From positions 1 to 64,000 of the forward strand of contig JAGPMW010000002.1 of assembly GCA_018052705.1 (NCBI GenBank): DNA of 64,000 nucleotides. Direction: 5' to 3'. Below the pieces are notes generated by a model. That model was not told the DNA's origin. It saw only the letters and a program-made list of their open reading frames with translations, and did no database searches. The position numbers and the translations under genes are program-made. This document shows, in pieces, positions 16,356-25,533 of the stretch (the first letter of the stretch is position 1; the number at the start of each line of letters is the position of its first letter). The stretch comes from Selenomonas sp. GTDB taxonomy: Bacteria; Bacillota; Negativicutes; Selenomonadales; Selenomonadaceae.

Positions 16356-16384
16356 GAAGGGTTTTTTCATGGGGCGGCGAATTA
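16356..16384 (+). promoter_or_regulatory. Possible sigma-H type promoter of hpf
   Basis: GAAGGGTTT (16356-16364) matches the B. subtilis sigma-H -35 pattern RnAGGAwww with one mismatch. After 11 bases GGCGAATTA (16376-16384) matches RnnGAATww fully. The hpf homologue of B. subtilis (yvyD) is known to be under sigma-H and sigma-B control. A TATACT at 16383-16388 could instead serve a sigma-70 promoter, but it lacks a -35. Confidence 0.4.
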
Positions 16385-16471
16385 TACTAATATAAACCTG
16401 ATGGGAGTCAGGTAGAACCGATAGAAACCGTGGCGTAAGCCATGGCCATCATAAGAAAGGGGATGTGTCGT

Positions 16472-17017
16472 ATGGCAACATTCACTGTAAGAGGCAAGAA
16501 TATCGAGATTACTCCTTCCCTGCGTGAGTACGTGGAGAAACGTGTGGGCAAAGTCACCAAGTACTTTGAGAACGTTGGTGACATCACGGTGCTTCTCACC
16601 GTGTCGAAAGGGCGTCACATTGTGGAGGTCACGGTCCCTGTGCAGGGTGGTATCCTGCTCCGGGGTGAGGAAGCCACGATGGATATGTATACGTCCATTG
16701 ACCTGGTGGTCGAGAAACTGGAACGCCAGATTCACAAACAGAAGACCAAACTGGCCCGCCGCTTCCGTAATAACGGATTCAAGGCAGAGGCTCTGCAGAC
16801 GCCGGTTGTTCCGGAGAAAGCAGAGGAGGATGATGACTACAAGGTTGTGAAGACCAAGCGGTTCATCGTGAAACCAATGGATGTTCAGGAAGCCATCATG
16901 CAGATGAATCTGCTGAACCACAACTTCTTTGTATACCGTGATGCGGAAACAGAGGAAGTAAATGTTGTCTATCGCCGTACTGATGGCAACTATGGACTTA
17001 TCGAGTCCAGTAACTGA
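16472..17017 (+). CDS. hpf: Ribosome hibernation promoting factor, long form
   Basis: The 181-residue protein has the S30AE (HPF/YfiA) domain at about 1-100 (TVRGKNIEITPSLREYVEKR) and a C-terminal dimerisation domain from about 120 (VVKTKRFIVKPMDVQEAI... FFVYRDAETEEVNVVYRR). Long HPF joins two 70S ribosomes into inactive 100S dimers in stationary phase. Translation is taken from ATG 16472, 9 bases after AAAGGGG (16456-16462), which agrees with the conserved MATFTVRG start. An in-frame ATG at 16442 would add ten unrelated residues. A bidirectional terminator follows, shared with the convergent DUF535 gene. Confidence 0.93.
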   Translation: MATFTVRGKNIEITPSLREYVEKRVGKVTKYFENVGDITVLLTVSKGRHIVEVTVPVQGGILLRGEEATMDMYTSIDLVVEKLERQIHKQKTKLARRFRNNGFKAEALQTPVVPEKAEEDDDYKVVKTKRFIVKPMDVQEAIMQMNLLNHNFFVYRDAETEEVNVVYRRTDGNYGLIESSN

Positions 17018-17060
17018 TTACTGAATTTCAGCCTGCTGCAATAAACAGCAGGTTTGCCAG

Positions 17061-17107
17061 AACAGGCATAAAAAAAGAGCACGATGTGCTCTTTTTTTAT
17101 GCCTGTT
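17061..17107. terminator. Bidirectional terminator between hpf and the DUF535 gene
   Basis: A perfect 22-base inverted repeat (17061-17082 and 17086-17107, three-base loop). Its core GAGCAC/GTGCTC is flanked by seven As and seven Ts, so it ends transcripts from both sides. A smaller stem (17032-17038 with 17046-17052) precedes it on the hpf side. Confidence 0.92.
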
Positions 17108-17113
17108 TTTAAG

Positions 17114-18013
17114 TTATAGAAGGTAGGTCTGCAGATTTTGACGGAAAGTCTCATCGAGAGAGTCCAGCAGAGCGTAGCGTTTGCGGTACTGGCTGCGTTT
17201 ATGGGATTTTACTTCTGCCAGCGGTTTTCGGTATTCGGTGACGGGCAGGATATAGAACCGTGGATCAGTGGGCAGCTCCTGTCCCTGATTTTCCTGCCAA
17301 AAACAGTCGAGGTCCGTCTTGAGCTTGCGGTCGAGACGGACGTGATTGCTCGTGAAGAAACCGAGGTTTGAGACAGCCAGGATGTCCTTTATATTGAGTT
17401 CCTGTGCGAGCAGGCGTATGGCGTGCAGGATCAGGTTTTTCGGCCGGAAGCCGAAGAAGGCTTTGGTCAGGGCATGGATACTGTCCTGGGCGCCCAGACA
17501 GCCCTGCATAGCACCAATTCGCAGGCGGCTGCCATCACTTTCCTGCTCGAACAGGAAGGTGATGTGGTAGAGCCGTTCCTCATTGAGCAGGAGATCGATG
17601 GACATGAGTCCCTCTTTGCGGTCGACGTAGTGGAAGTCCAGTCCCAGCGAGAGATGGCCGAGGGCACTGTCTTCTTCCCAGAGTGGCAGACGTCCGTCAT
17701 AATAGATGGCCTGAAGACTGTCGCCCGAGAAGTACTGGCGGCAGAAGTCGAAATGAGAACGAATGAGCCAGGCTCGTTCCGGTAGTGTGGACTGATAATA
17801 AAATACCTGCCGGGTGGCCTCTTCATAGAAGATGGCATTGCCGGATTCTATCTTCCGGAGTTCGCTGTAAGCCTGGAAGAAATGAGACAGGGCGAGAATG
17901 TCCTGCTGGTGGCGCAGACTGCGCAGCCAGAAGACGATAAGCCTCTGTATATTAAAATCCGTGTGGTCACGGTGATGGTAGATACGATTGCCCAGGACTA
18001 AGATCTCTCTCAA
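17114..18013 (-). CDS. DUF535 (VirK/YbjX family) protein
   Basis: The 299-residue protein fits the DUF535 family, which includes VirK and YbjX. Recognisable blocks are RLRIGAMQGCLGA, ALTKAFFGFRPKNLILHAIR, LAVSNLGFFTSNHVRLDRKL and KTDLDCFWQENQG. The biochemical role of the family is not established; enterobacterial members are linked to virulence and membrane stress. The start codon is TTG (18013), 7 bases after AGGAGGG (18021-18027), and no alternative start has a comparable site. The gene has its own promoter (18049-18076) and is divergent from the kdp operon. Confidence 0.8.
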   Translation of the reverse strand: MREILVLGNRIYHHRDHTDFNIQRLIVFWLRSLRHQQDILALSHFFQAYSELRKIESGNAIFYEEATRQVFYYQSTLPERAWLIRSHFDFCRQYFSGDSLQAIYYDGRLPLWEEDSALGHLSLGLDFHYVDRKEGLMSIDLLLNEERLYHITFLFEQESDGSRLRIGAMQGCLGAQDSIHALTKAFFGFRPKNLILHAIRLLAQELNIKDILAVSNLGFFTSNHVRLDRKLKTDLDCFWQENQGQELPTDPRFYILPVTEYRKPLAEVKSHKRSQYRKRYALLDSLDETFRQNLQTYLL

Positions 18014-18048
18014 AAATATTCCCTCCTATTTAATGTTTGCTGGATTTT

Positions 18049-18076
18049 ATTATAACTGCATATGGCTGTTTGTAAA
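18049..18076 (-). promoter_or_regulatory. Promoter of the DUF535 gene
   Basis: On the minus strand, TTTACA (18076-18071) and TATAAT (18054-18049) are 16 bases apart. They lie 36 bases upstream of the TTG start. Confidence 0.65.
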
Positions 18077-18186
18077 GATGTCAAAGGCCCTAAGGCATGA
18101 ATCTTAATACTATCTTTATATTGCAGGCTTTATCCTAACACTGTATTTATTTTCGTTGTGCTAGAATAATAGGCAAAGGGGGGGCT

Positions 18187-18273
18187 ATGAATATGCTCTA
18201 TTTATCAGGACTTGTATGGATTGGTATGTTGATTTACATGGTAAAGCTTTTGTTGGAGGGAGATGAAGGATGA
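18187..18273 (+). CDS. Small membrane peptide, possible KdpF
   Basis: A 28-codon reading frame starts at ATG 18187 and ends at the TGA at 18271-18273. Most of it is one hydrophobic segment (YLSGLVWIGMLIYMVKLLL) with an acidic tail. It lies directly before kdpA and overlaps its start as ATGA. E. coli KdpF is a 29-residue single-span peptide in the same position that stabilises the KdpABC complex. Size, hydrophobicity and place agree. Sequence similarity is too short to prove. A purine run (AAAGGGGGGG) before the ATG can serve as ribosome site. Confidence 0.6.
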   Translation: MNMLYLSGLVWIGMLIYMVKLLLEGDEG

Positions 18274-20009
18274 TGCAGTCCTTGACACAATATATTGGTT
18301 ATCTCGTGGTGCTGATCCTGCTGGCGGTGCCGCTGGGGATCTATGCAGAAAAGGTCATGAATGGTAAACTTTCCTGGGTTGATCGTGTGTTTGGCCCCTG
18401 GGAGCGCAGGTTCTATCGCTTGCTGGGGATACAGCCGGAGGCTGAGATGGGCGGAAAAGCCTATCTGGGCTGTGTGTTGCTCTTCAATCTGGCGGGGTTC
18501 CTGATTCTCTTCCTGTTGCTGCAGGTTCAGCAGTATTTGTCGCTGAATCCTCAGGGCTGGCCGGGGATGGACCCCTATCTGGCGTTTAATACGGCAGCGA
18601 GTTTCGTGTCGAATACGAATTGGCAGTCTTATCAGGGGGAGTCGCAGGTAAGTTATCTGGTGCAGATGCTCGGTCTGACAACGCAGAATTTCGTATCAGC
18701 GGGTTCCGGGATCGCGGTTCTGTTTGCACTGCTGCGCGGGTTCACCCGGACGGAAGCGGCAACCATCGGTAATTTCTGGGTTGATTTGACGCGCAGTATT
18801 GCCTATATACTGCTGCCACTGGCAGCAGCAGTAACATTGGTGCTGGCTTCTCAGGGCGTGGTGCAGAACTTTTCTGCCTATGAGGCGGCCGCATTGTCTG
18901 AGCCGGTCCGTTTGCCTGATGGTGCAGTGATTCAGCAGATGGTGATTCCGGAGGGGCCGGCAGCCAGTCAGGTGGCAATTAAGCAGATCGGCACCAATGG
19001 TGGCGGTTTCTTTGGGGCTAATTCAGCGCATCCGCTGGAGAATCCTACTCCGTTCTCGAATCTGGTGGAGCTGGTGTCGATCCTGCTGCTGCCGATGGCC
19101 TTATGTGTCTCGTTTGGCCGTGCAATCTGTGCCGCCAGACAGGGAGGCACCATTTTAGGGGTTATGCTCGTACTGCTGATACTCGGACTTGGTTTTATTG
19201 GCTGGAGCGAGCAGACCGGGACCAGTGTGCTGGGACAGCAGGGCGCAGTCATGATGCAGGCGGCCGTGGATCAGAGCGGCGGCAATATGGAGGGCAAGGA
19301 GACCCGTTTCGGTATTGCCTCGTCGGCTGCCTGGGCAGAGTTTACGACTGCGGCATCGAACGGCTCAGTCAATTCGGCGCACGACAGCTACACGCCGCTG
19401 AGCCTGCTGGTGATGATGGTGAATATGCAGCTGGGTGAGATTATCTTTGGTGGTGTCGGCTGCGGACTTTATGGGATGCTTTGTTTTGCTATCCTGACGG
19501 TGTTTATAGCCGGTCTGATGGTCGGGCGTACACCGGAATATCTGGGTAAGAAGATTGAGCCATATGAGATGAAGATGGCTGTGCTGGTTTGTCTGGTACC
19601 GCCGGTGGCAATTCTTGCTGGCAGCGGCATAGCGGCACTTCTGCCGGGGACACCGGCCAGTCTTGGATCTTCCGGGGTTCATGGTTTTTCGGAGCTTCTG
19701 TATGCATTCACGTCCTGCGGAGCGAATAATGGTTCGGCTATGGCAGGTCTGTCTGCAGATACCCCGTTTTTTAATGGAATACTGGGGCTTATTATGCTGG
19801 TGACACGTTTTGTGCCGATGGCAGCGATTTTGTTGATTGCTGCCCGTCTGGCGGCTAAACGCCGGGTGGCTGTGACAGAAGGCACGCTGCGTACGGATAC
19901 TCTGTTGTTTGCCGGACTGCTTGTGGGGGTTATTCTGCTGGTGGGGGCCCTGAGCTTTTTCCCGGCACTGGCGCTGGGACCGATTGCCGAGCATTTGCAA
20001 GGCATTTGA
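18270..20009 (+). CDS. kdpA: Potassium-transporting ATPase subunit KdpA
   Basis: The 579-residue membrane protein is the potassium-channel-like subunit of the high-affinity KdpFABC pump. About ten membrane spans are visible, together with the selectivity-filter type loops: NTAASFVSNTNWQSY, GTNGGGFFGANSAHPLENPTP and FTSCGANNGSAMAGL. Length is normal (E. coli 557). It binds potassium from outside and passes it to KdpB. The ATG at 18270 follows GGAGGGAGATGAAGG and overlaps the small upstream frame. It is the first large gene of kdpABC, in normal order. Confidence 0.96.
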   Translation: MMQSLTQYIGYLVVLILLAVPLGIYAEKVMNGKLSWVDRVFGPWERRFYRLLGIQPEAEMGGKAYLGCVLLFNLAGFLILFLLLQVQQYLSLNPQGWPGMDPYLAFNTAASFVSNTNWQSYQGESQVSYLVQMLGLTTQNFVSAGSGIAVLFALLRGFTRTEAATIGNFWVDLTRSIAYILLPLAAAVTLVLASQGVVQNFSAYEAAALSEPVRLPDGAVIQQMVIPEGPAASQVAIKQIGTNGGGFFGANSAHPLENPTPFSNLVELVSILLLPMALCVSFGRAICAARQGGTILGVMLVLLILGLGFIGWSEQTGTSVLGQQGAVMMQAAVDQSGGNMEGKETRFGIASSAAWAEFTTAASNGSVNSAHDSYTPLSLLVMMVNMQLGEIIFGGVGCGLYGMLCFAILTVFIAGLMVGRTPEYLGKKIEPYEMKMAVLVCLVPPVAILAGSGIAALLPGTPASLGSSGVHGFSELLYAFTSCGANNGSAMAGLSADTPFFNGILGLIMLVTRFVPMAAILLIAARLAAKRRVAVTEGTLRTDTLLFAGLLVGVILLVGALSFFPALALGPIAEHLQGI

Positions 20010-20021
20010 GGAGGATTGAAG

Positions 20022-22076
20022 ATGAAGAAGAACGAGACATTCAATCGGGATATTCTGCTGGCGGCGATAAAAGATGCCTGTTGGAAATTGTCACCGCGCA
20101 AGCAGCTGGAAAATCCGGTTATGTTTATGGTTTATCTGTCAGCGATACTGACAACGATGTTCTATGCTGGTGAATGGCTGGGCGCTGCCGATGCGCCCGG
20201 CTGGTTTACGCTGAGTATTGCGGTGCTGCTCTGGTTTACGGTTCTGTTCGCCAATTTTGCTGAGGCTATTGCCGAGGGGCGGGGCAAGGCACAGGCGGCG
20301 GCACTGCGCTCGGCTAAGAAAGAGGTAGAGGCACGCCGCATTCCATCGCCGGACCGGCGGGAGCAGGTGACACAGGTTTCTTCCGTCGAATTGAAGAAAG
20401 GCGACTATGTTCTGGTGCAGGCTGGCGAGCAGATTCCGGCTGATGGCGATGTGGTAGAAGGTGCGGCATCGGTTGATGAGTCGGCTATTACCGGCGAGTC
20501 AGCACCGGTGATTCGTGAGAGTGGCGGCGATCGCAGTGCGGTGACTGGCGGTACGACCGTACTGTCGGACTGGCTGGTCATTGAGGTGACGAGCGAAGCC
20601 GGCCATAGCTTTCTGGACCAGATGATTGCGATGGTCGAGGGCGCAGCCAGGAAGAAGACGCCGAATGAACTGGCCCTGCAGATTTTCTTATTGGCGCTTT
20701 CCATTATCTTTATTGTCGTTACGTTGTCTTTGTATGCCTACAGCTGGTTTACGCAGCAGCAGCTCGCATTGTCCGGGACGATATCACTGACAGAACTGAC
20801 GGCCCTGCTGATCTGTCTGGCTCCGACAACGATTGGAGCCCTGCTGTCTTCGATCGGCATTGCCGGAATGAGCCGTCTGAATCAGGCCAATGTACTGGCA
20901 ATGAGCGGTCGGGCCATTGAAGCGGCTGGCGATGTGGATGTACTTATGCTCGACAAGACGGGAACCATTACACTCGGAAATCGTCAGGCCAGTGTTTTTC
21001 TGCCAGTAGATGGGCATAAAGCGGAAGATCTGGCCGATGCCGCGCAGCTGTCTTCTTTGGCCGATGAGACGCCGGAGGGGCGCAGTATCGTAGTGCTGGC
21101 AAAGCAGCAGTTTGGTTTGCGCGGCCGGGCAGTTGGCGCGCATGACACTTGTTTTGTGCCGTTCACCGCTCAGACCAGAATGAGTGGTGTTGATATGGAT
21201 GGACATGCCATCCGTAAAGGGGCAGCCGATGCGGTCAGGAAATATATCCAGGAACGAGGCGGGGTATATAGTGAAGCCTGTGATCAGACGGTACGTGCGG
21301 TTGCCCAGGCTGGCGGTACGCCGCTGGTCGTAGCACGGGACAGTCAGGTGCTTGGCGTTATTCATCTGAAGGATATCATCAAGGATGGCGTAAAGGAAAA
21401 GTTTGCAGATTTGCGCCGTATGGGAATCCGGACCATCATGATTACTGGTGATAACCCGATGACAGCGGCGGCTATTGCTGCTGAAGCCGGGGTGGATGAT
21501 TTCCTCGCGGAGGCGACGCCGGAAGGCAAGCTGCAGATGATCCGGGATTTTCAGGCCAAGGGACATATGGTGGCGATGACTGGCGATGGTACGAATGATG
21601 CGCCGGCATTGGCACAGGCTGATGTGGCTGTGGCGATGAATACCGGTACGCAGGCGGCCAAAGAGGCAGGGAATATGGTGGATCTTGATTCGTCACCAAC
21701 GAAGCTTATTGATATCGTGCGTATCGGCAAGCAGCTGTTGATGACGAGAGGCAGTCTGACCACCTTCAGTATTGCCAATGACCTGGCCAAGTATTTCGCC
21801 ATTATTCCTGCCTTGTTTACGGTTTTTTATCCGCAGCTGGCGGTACTTAATATCATGGGGCTCAAGAGTCCGGAGACAGCTATTCTGGCAGCGGTGATCT
21901 ATAATGCGTTTATTATCATTGCGCTGATTCCACTGGCGCTGAAGGGAGTTGCGTATCGGGAACTGCCGGCAGCAAAACTGCTGCAGCATAACCTGCTGGT
22001 GTATGGACTGGGTGGTATTGTGGTACCGTTCGTGTGTATCAAGCTGCTGGATATGGTTTTGGGAATATTCCTATGA
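20022..22076 (+). CDS. kdpB: Potassium-transporting P-type ATPase subunit KdpB
   Basis: The 684-residue P-type ATPase carries the phosphorylated Asp in DKTGT (D311), the actuator motif TGES (157-160) and the hinge motif GDGTNDAP (521-528). Together they define the phosphorylation cycle that drives potassium uptake through KdpA. An in-frame TTG lies at 20016, but ATG 20022 is 7 bases from GAGGAGGA and is preferred. The gene follows kdpA by 12 bases and precedes kdpC by 13. All catalytic motifs are intact. Confidence 0.96.
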   Translation: MKKNETFNRDILLAAIKDACWKLSPRKQLENPVMFMVYLSAILTTMFYAGEWLGAADAPGWFTLSIAVLLWFTVLFANFAEAIAEGRGKAQAAALRSAKKEVEARRIPSPDRREQVTQVSSVELKKGDYVLVQAGEQIPADGDVVEGAASVDESAITGESAPVIRESGGDRSAVTGGTTVLSDWLVIEVTSEAGHSFLDQMIAMVEGAARKKTPNELALQIFLLALSIIFIVVTLSLYAYSWFTQQQLALSGTISLTELTALLICLAPTTIGALLSSIGIAGMSRLNQANVLAMSGRAIEAAGDVDVLMLDKTGTITLGNRQASVFLPVDGHKAEDLADAAQLSSLADETPEGRSIVVLAKQQFGLRGRAVGAHDTCFVPFTAQTRMSGVDMDGHAIRKGAADAVRKYIQERGGVYSEACDQTVRAVAQAGGTPLVVARDSQVLGVIHLKDIIKDGVKEKFADLRRMGIRTIMITGDNPMTAAAIAAEAGVDDFLAEATPEGKLQMIRDFQAKGHMVAMTGDGTNDAPALAQADVAVAMNTGTQAAKEAGNMVDLDSSPTKLIDIVRIGKQLLMTRGSLTTFSIANDLAKYFAIIPALFTVFYPQLAVLNIMGLKSPETAILAAVIYNAFIIIALIPLALKGVAYRELPAAKLLQHNLLVYGLGGIVVPFVCIKLLDMVLGIFL

Positions 22077-22089
22077 GGAGGAGTTTGAA

Positions 22090-22698
22090 ATGAAATCTGA
22101 AATAGCGGCCAGTATGCAGGCGGCGAAGCTGATGCTGGTCTTTACGCTGCTGCTGGGCGGCGGGTATACGCTAATTATGACGGGGCTGGCGCAGTTGTTT
22201 TTCCCAATGCAGGCTGCAGGCAGTCTGCATTGGTCAGAGGATCATACGGTCCTTTATGGTTCGCGGCTGATGGGGCAGCCTTTTGCGGCCGATAATCATT
22301 TGTGGGGTCGGGATATGAAGCTTACAGCGGATACCTTTAGAGCGGCTGATGACACGCCGTTGCTTTACGGCACCGCAACGAATGAAGCCGTGAAGAGCGA
22401 GGCTTTTGCGACGCGTGTGGCCGCCCGGACGGCCTATATCCGGGCAGCCCATCCGGAAATGGGCGATACACCGGTGCCTGTGGATCTGGTCACAGTGTCA
22501 GGAAGCGGGCTTGATCCGGATATTTCGCCAGCTGCCGCCGCGTATCAGGTACGGCGTCTGGCCCGGACGACTGGGCGCAGCGAGGCGGAGATACAGGATA
22601 TCATCGCCTCGTGCACACAGGGGAGATTCCTCGGGATATTCGGGGAGCCGCGGGTCAATGTGGCAGAGGTGAATCTGCGGCTTGACGGGAAGCGGTAA
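22090..22698 (+). CDS. kdpC: Potassium-transporting ATPase subunit KdpC
   Basis: The 202-residue protein has one N-terminal membrane span (LMLVFTLLLGGGYTLIM) and the periplasmic KdpC fold, with the family hallmark SGSGLDPDISPAAA and the ending GEPRVNVAEVNLRLD. KdpC helps hold KdpA and KdpB together and raises ATP affinity. The start is ATG 22090, after GAGGAGGAG. A longer frame reaching back to 21949 would cover the end of kdpB in another frame. A strong terminator follows, separating kdpABC from kdpDE. Confidence 0.94.
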   Translation: MKSEIAASMQAAKLMLVFTLLLGGGYTLIMTGLAQLFFPMQAAGSLHWSEDHTVLYGSRLMGQPFAADNHLWGRDMKLTADTFRAADDTPLLYGTATNEAVKSEAFATRVAARTAYIRAAHPEMGDTPVPVDLVTVSGSGLDPDISPAAAAYQVRRLARTTGRSEAEIQDIIASCTQGRFLGIFGEPRVNVAEVNLRLDGKR

Positions 22699-22723
22699 AA
22701 TCAGGAAAGAAAAACGGGCAGGC

Positions 22724-22777
22724 AGAGCTCAGCGTGGGGCAGACCGATAAGACCATCCCTGCGGCTGGGCTCTTTTT
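22724..22777 (+). terminator. Terminator between kdpC and kdpD
   Basis: A long stem pairs 22724-22739 with 22757-22773 (16 pairs including wobbles, one bulged G) around a loop of about 17 bases. It is followed by a T run to 22777. It separates the structural genes from the sensor genes, which have their own promoter. Confidence 0.75.
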
Positions 22778-22816
22778 GCTATAGCTGCTTATGGGGGTGG
22801 CAGTTTTGGGGAGCTA

Positions 22817-22825
22817 TGCTACAAT
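22817..22825 (+). promoter_or_regulatory. Extended -10 promoter of kdpDE
   Basis: TGCTACAAT is an extended -10 with one mismatch. No clear -35 is seen. A start near 22832 leaves a 30-base leader with AGGAG before the GTG start of kdpD. Confidence 0.5.
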
Positions 22826-22863
22826 AATAGTAATGAAGATTGTAAAGAAAAGGAGATGAGTGT

Positions 22864-25533
22864 GTGGAACGGGAAACGCCGGAGGAAATCCTTGCCCGGA
22901 TCAGGCAGGATGAAGATAAACAGAGTCATGGTAAATTGAAGATATTCTTTGGCTACGCGGCAGGGGTCGGGAAGACCTATGCGATGCTCGAGGCAGCCCA
23001 GACGGCGCAGGCAGAGGGCGTAGATGTGGTTTGCGGGTATGTCGAACCGCATCAGCGGCCGGCGACGATGGCGCTGCTGGACGGATTGACGTGTCTGCCG
23101 GTGAAGACTGGACTTTATCATGGGATTGAGCTGCAGGAGCTCGATCTTGACGCGGCACTTGCTCTAAAGCCGCAGCTCATTCTTGTGGATGAACTGGCGC
23201 ATACAAATGCCCCATTCTGCCGCCATCAGAAGCGGGTGCAGGATGTTGAGGAATTGCTGCGGGCGGGCATCGATGTCTATACTTCAGTAAATGTACAGCA
23301 TATCGAAAGCCTCAATGATATTGTGGCTTCGATTACGGGCATTACTGTGCAGGAACGCATTGGCGATGATGTGTTTGATGGCGCGGAACAGGTGGAACTC
23401 GTTGACATTGAACCAGATGAGCTTATTGCCCGGCTGCGGGATGGCAAGATCTATGCCAGACCTACAGCGGCGTTGGCAAGCTTTTTTGTGCGGGATAATC
23501 TGACGGCTTTGCGGGAAGTGGCGTTGCGGCGCATGGCGGACCGGGTCAGCCGCCGTGAAAACAGTTCCCAGGTACCAATCGAGGAGCACATTCTGATCTG
23601 TCTGTCCAGTTCGCCTTCCAATCCCAAGGTTATCCGTACGGCCGCACGGATGGCAGCTGCTTTTGGCGCGGCTTTTACGGCTTTGTTCGTTGAGACGCCG
23701 GATTTTCCCAAGATGTCGCTGCCAGATCATCAGCGGCTCGATGCGAATACGAAACTGGCGCGTTCGTTCGGTGCCAATATCGTGACGGTCTATGGTGAAG
23801 ATGTTGCCTGGCAGATTGCGGAATATGTCAAGCAGTCCCGGATTTCCAAAGTGGTCCTGGGGCGTTCGACAACCAAGCGGGGCTTGTTTTTGGTGAAGCC
23901 GACCTTTTCGGAGCGGCTGACGGAGCTGGTTCCGCAGCTGGACATCTATATTATTCCCGATAAAATGGCTGGCAGTTATGTTCTCCGCGCAGCCGGCAGT
24001 AAAGATGGCCGCCCGGACCCCTGGCGGAATCTGCGGGATTTGGGGATTGTGGTAGCTTCACTGGGCGTATGTACCGTGGTAGGGCTGATCTGTCTGGCCT
24101 GGCAGATCGAGACGGAGAATATTGTCCTTATCTATATCCTGGCCGCGCTGGCGCCGGCGATGCTCACGACAGGCTGGCGCTACAGCCTGCTGGTTTCCGT
24201 GGGCAGCGTGCTGGTGGTCAATTTCTTTTTCAGTGAGCCACGGTATACGTTTGTTGTCTTTGATCCCGGAGATCTGGTGACGTTTGCGATGCTGTTCCTG
24301 GTATCGCTGATCACCGGCTTCCTGACCCGTAAGGTGCATCGGCAGGCTGAACTGGCCTCACATAAGGCTTATCGGACGGAGGTGCTGCTGGAGACGAGCA
24401 GCCTGCTTCAACAGGCGGAGGGAAAGCAGGAGATTTATCGCGCTCTTTCGCGGCAATTGGAACGGCTGCTTGACCGGCCGGTCGTTGTCTATGATGGTGA
24501 GGTCTTCCAACCGCAGTTCTATGCACATCAGCTGTCTGAGTCCCGGTTAGCGGACTATATCACTGCCGATGAACAGGCGCTCGCCGCATGGGTCTATAAA
24601 AACAATAAGCATGCCGGTGCAGGTACGCAGACCCTGCCGGGGGCAAAATGCCTGTATCTGGCTGTGCGCGGGAATACCGCGGTACTGGCGGTGGTCGGTA
24701 TTGCACTTGATGAGAGTACGCTGGGCGCGTTCGAATACAATGTTGTACTGTCTATCCTTGACGGCTGCGCCATGGCACTGGAGAAAGAGCTTCAGGGGCG
24801 CCGGCGGCGTGAGGTGGAACTGGCAGCCAGGCAGGAACAGCTGCGGGGAAATCTGCTGCGGGGCATCTCACATGACCTGCGGACGCCGCTGACCACAATT
24901 GCCGGCAATGCCGAGCTGCTGAAGGATGAAGGGGAGAATCTGCAGCCAGCCCAGAAGCAGGAACTATGTCAGGATATTGCCAATGATGCCCGCTGGCTGA
25001 CGAATATGGTTGAGAATCTGCTGGCCGTTACCCGGATCAAGGATGGAACGATGCAGATTCAGCTGGAACCGGAGATGCTGGCGGATATCATTCAGGAGGC
25101 ACTCACGCATATCGGACGGAGACGGGAGCAGTATCCGCTGCAGGTCCGGCTGGCGGATGATTATATGATGGTCCGGGCCGATGGCCGGCTGCTCGTGCAG
25201 GTGTTTATCAATCTGCTGGATAATGCGATGAAATATACACCGGTGGGAACACCGTTGGAAATCTCGGCTCGTCAGGAGGCTGGCCGGGCGATTATCCTCG
25301 TGGCGGATCAGGGCCCCGGCATTTCGGCCGTGTTGCGGGAGCATATCTTTGATGAGTTTGGCACGGGCAAGGTTCACAGTACGGACTCCCGCCGGGGGCT
25401 GGGCATTGGTCTGGCACTCTGCCGGGCAATCGTGGAGGCGCATGGCGGCCGGATTGCTGTCCGTGATAATGTGCCGCAGGGAACGATTTTTGAGATTACT
25501 CTGGAACTGGAAGGAGTGCAGGGGGATGAATAA
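22864..25533 (+). CDS. kdpD: Sensor histidine kinase KdpD
   Basis: The 889-residue KdpD has the N-terminal KdpD domain with Walker A GYAAGVGKT (30-38) and Walker B-like LILVDELAHTN. A UspA-like domain spans about 245-370 and four membrane spans about 395-495 (DUF4118). A GAF-like region follows. The kinase has the H-box SHDLRTPLTT (His670), N-box NLLDNAMKY and G-boxes DQGPGIS and GLGIGLAL. It senses potassium limitation and phosphorylates KdpE. The GTG start at 22864 follows AGGAG by 8 bases. It overlaps kdpE by 8 bases. Confidence 0.95.
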   Translation: MERETPEEILARIRQDEDKQSHGKLKIFFGYAAGVGKTYAMLEAAQTAQAEGVDVVCGYVEPHQRPATMALLDGLTCLPVKTGLYHGIELQELDLDAALALKPQLILVDELAHTNAPFCRHQKRVQDVEELLRAGIDVYTSVNVQHIESLNDIVASITGITVQERIGDDVFDGAEQVELVDIEPDELIARLRDGKIYARPTAALASFFVRDNLTALREVALRRMADRVSRRENSSQVPIEEHILICLSSSPSNPKVIRTAARMAAAFGAAFTALFVETPDFPKMSLPDHQRLDANTKLARSFGANIVTVYGEDVAWQIAEYVKQSRISKVVLGRSTTKRGLFLVKPTFSERLTELVPQLDIYIIPDKMAGSYVLRAAGSKDGRPDPWRNLRDLGIVVASLGVCTVVGLICLAWQIETENIVLIYILAALAPAMLTTGWRYSLLVSVGSVLVVNFFFSEPRYTFVVFDPGDLVTFAMLFLVSLITGFLTRKVHRQAELASHKAYRTEVLLETSSLLQQAEGKQEIYRALSRQLERLLDRPVVVYDGEVFQPQFYAHQLSESRLADYITADEQALAAWVYKNNKHAGAGTQTLPGAKCLYLAVRGNTAVLAVVGIALDESTLGAFEYNVVLSILDGCAMALEKELQGRRRREVELAARQEQLRGNLLRGISHDLRTPLTTIAGNAELLKDEGENLQPAQKQELCQDIANDARWLTNMVENLLAVTRIKDGTMQIQLEPEMLADIIQEALTHIGRRREQYPLQVRLADDYMMVRADGRLLVQVFINLLDNAMKYTPVGTPLEISARQEAGRAIILVADQGPGISAVLREHIFDEFGTGKVHSTDSRRGLGIGLALCRAIVEAHGGRIAVRDNVPQGTIFEITLELEGVQGDE

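Noticed and set aside
18077-18186. Cyclic-di-AMP (ydaO) riboswitch before kdp
   Set aside because: The region is AT-rich and only about 110 bases long, without the paired GC-rich elements of that class.
21949-22089. Extended start of kdpC
   Set aside because: It overlaps the end of kdpB in another frame. ATG 22090 follows a strong ribosome site and matches normal KdpC length.
22699-22790. Riboswitch between kdpC and kdpD
   Set aside because: The structure is explained by one long stem with a T run, i.e. a terminator. No conserved riboswitch core was recognised.
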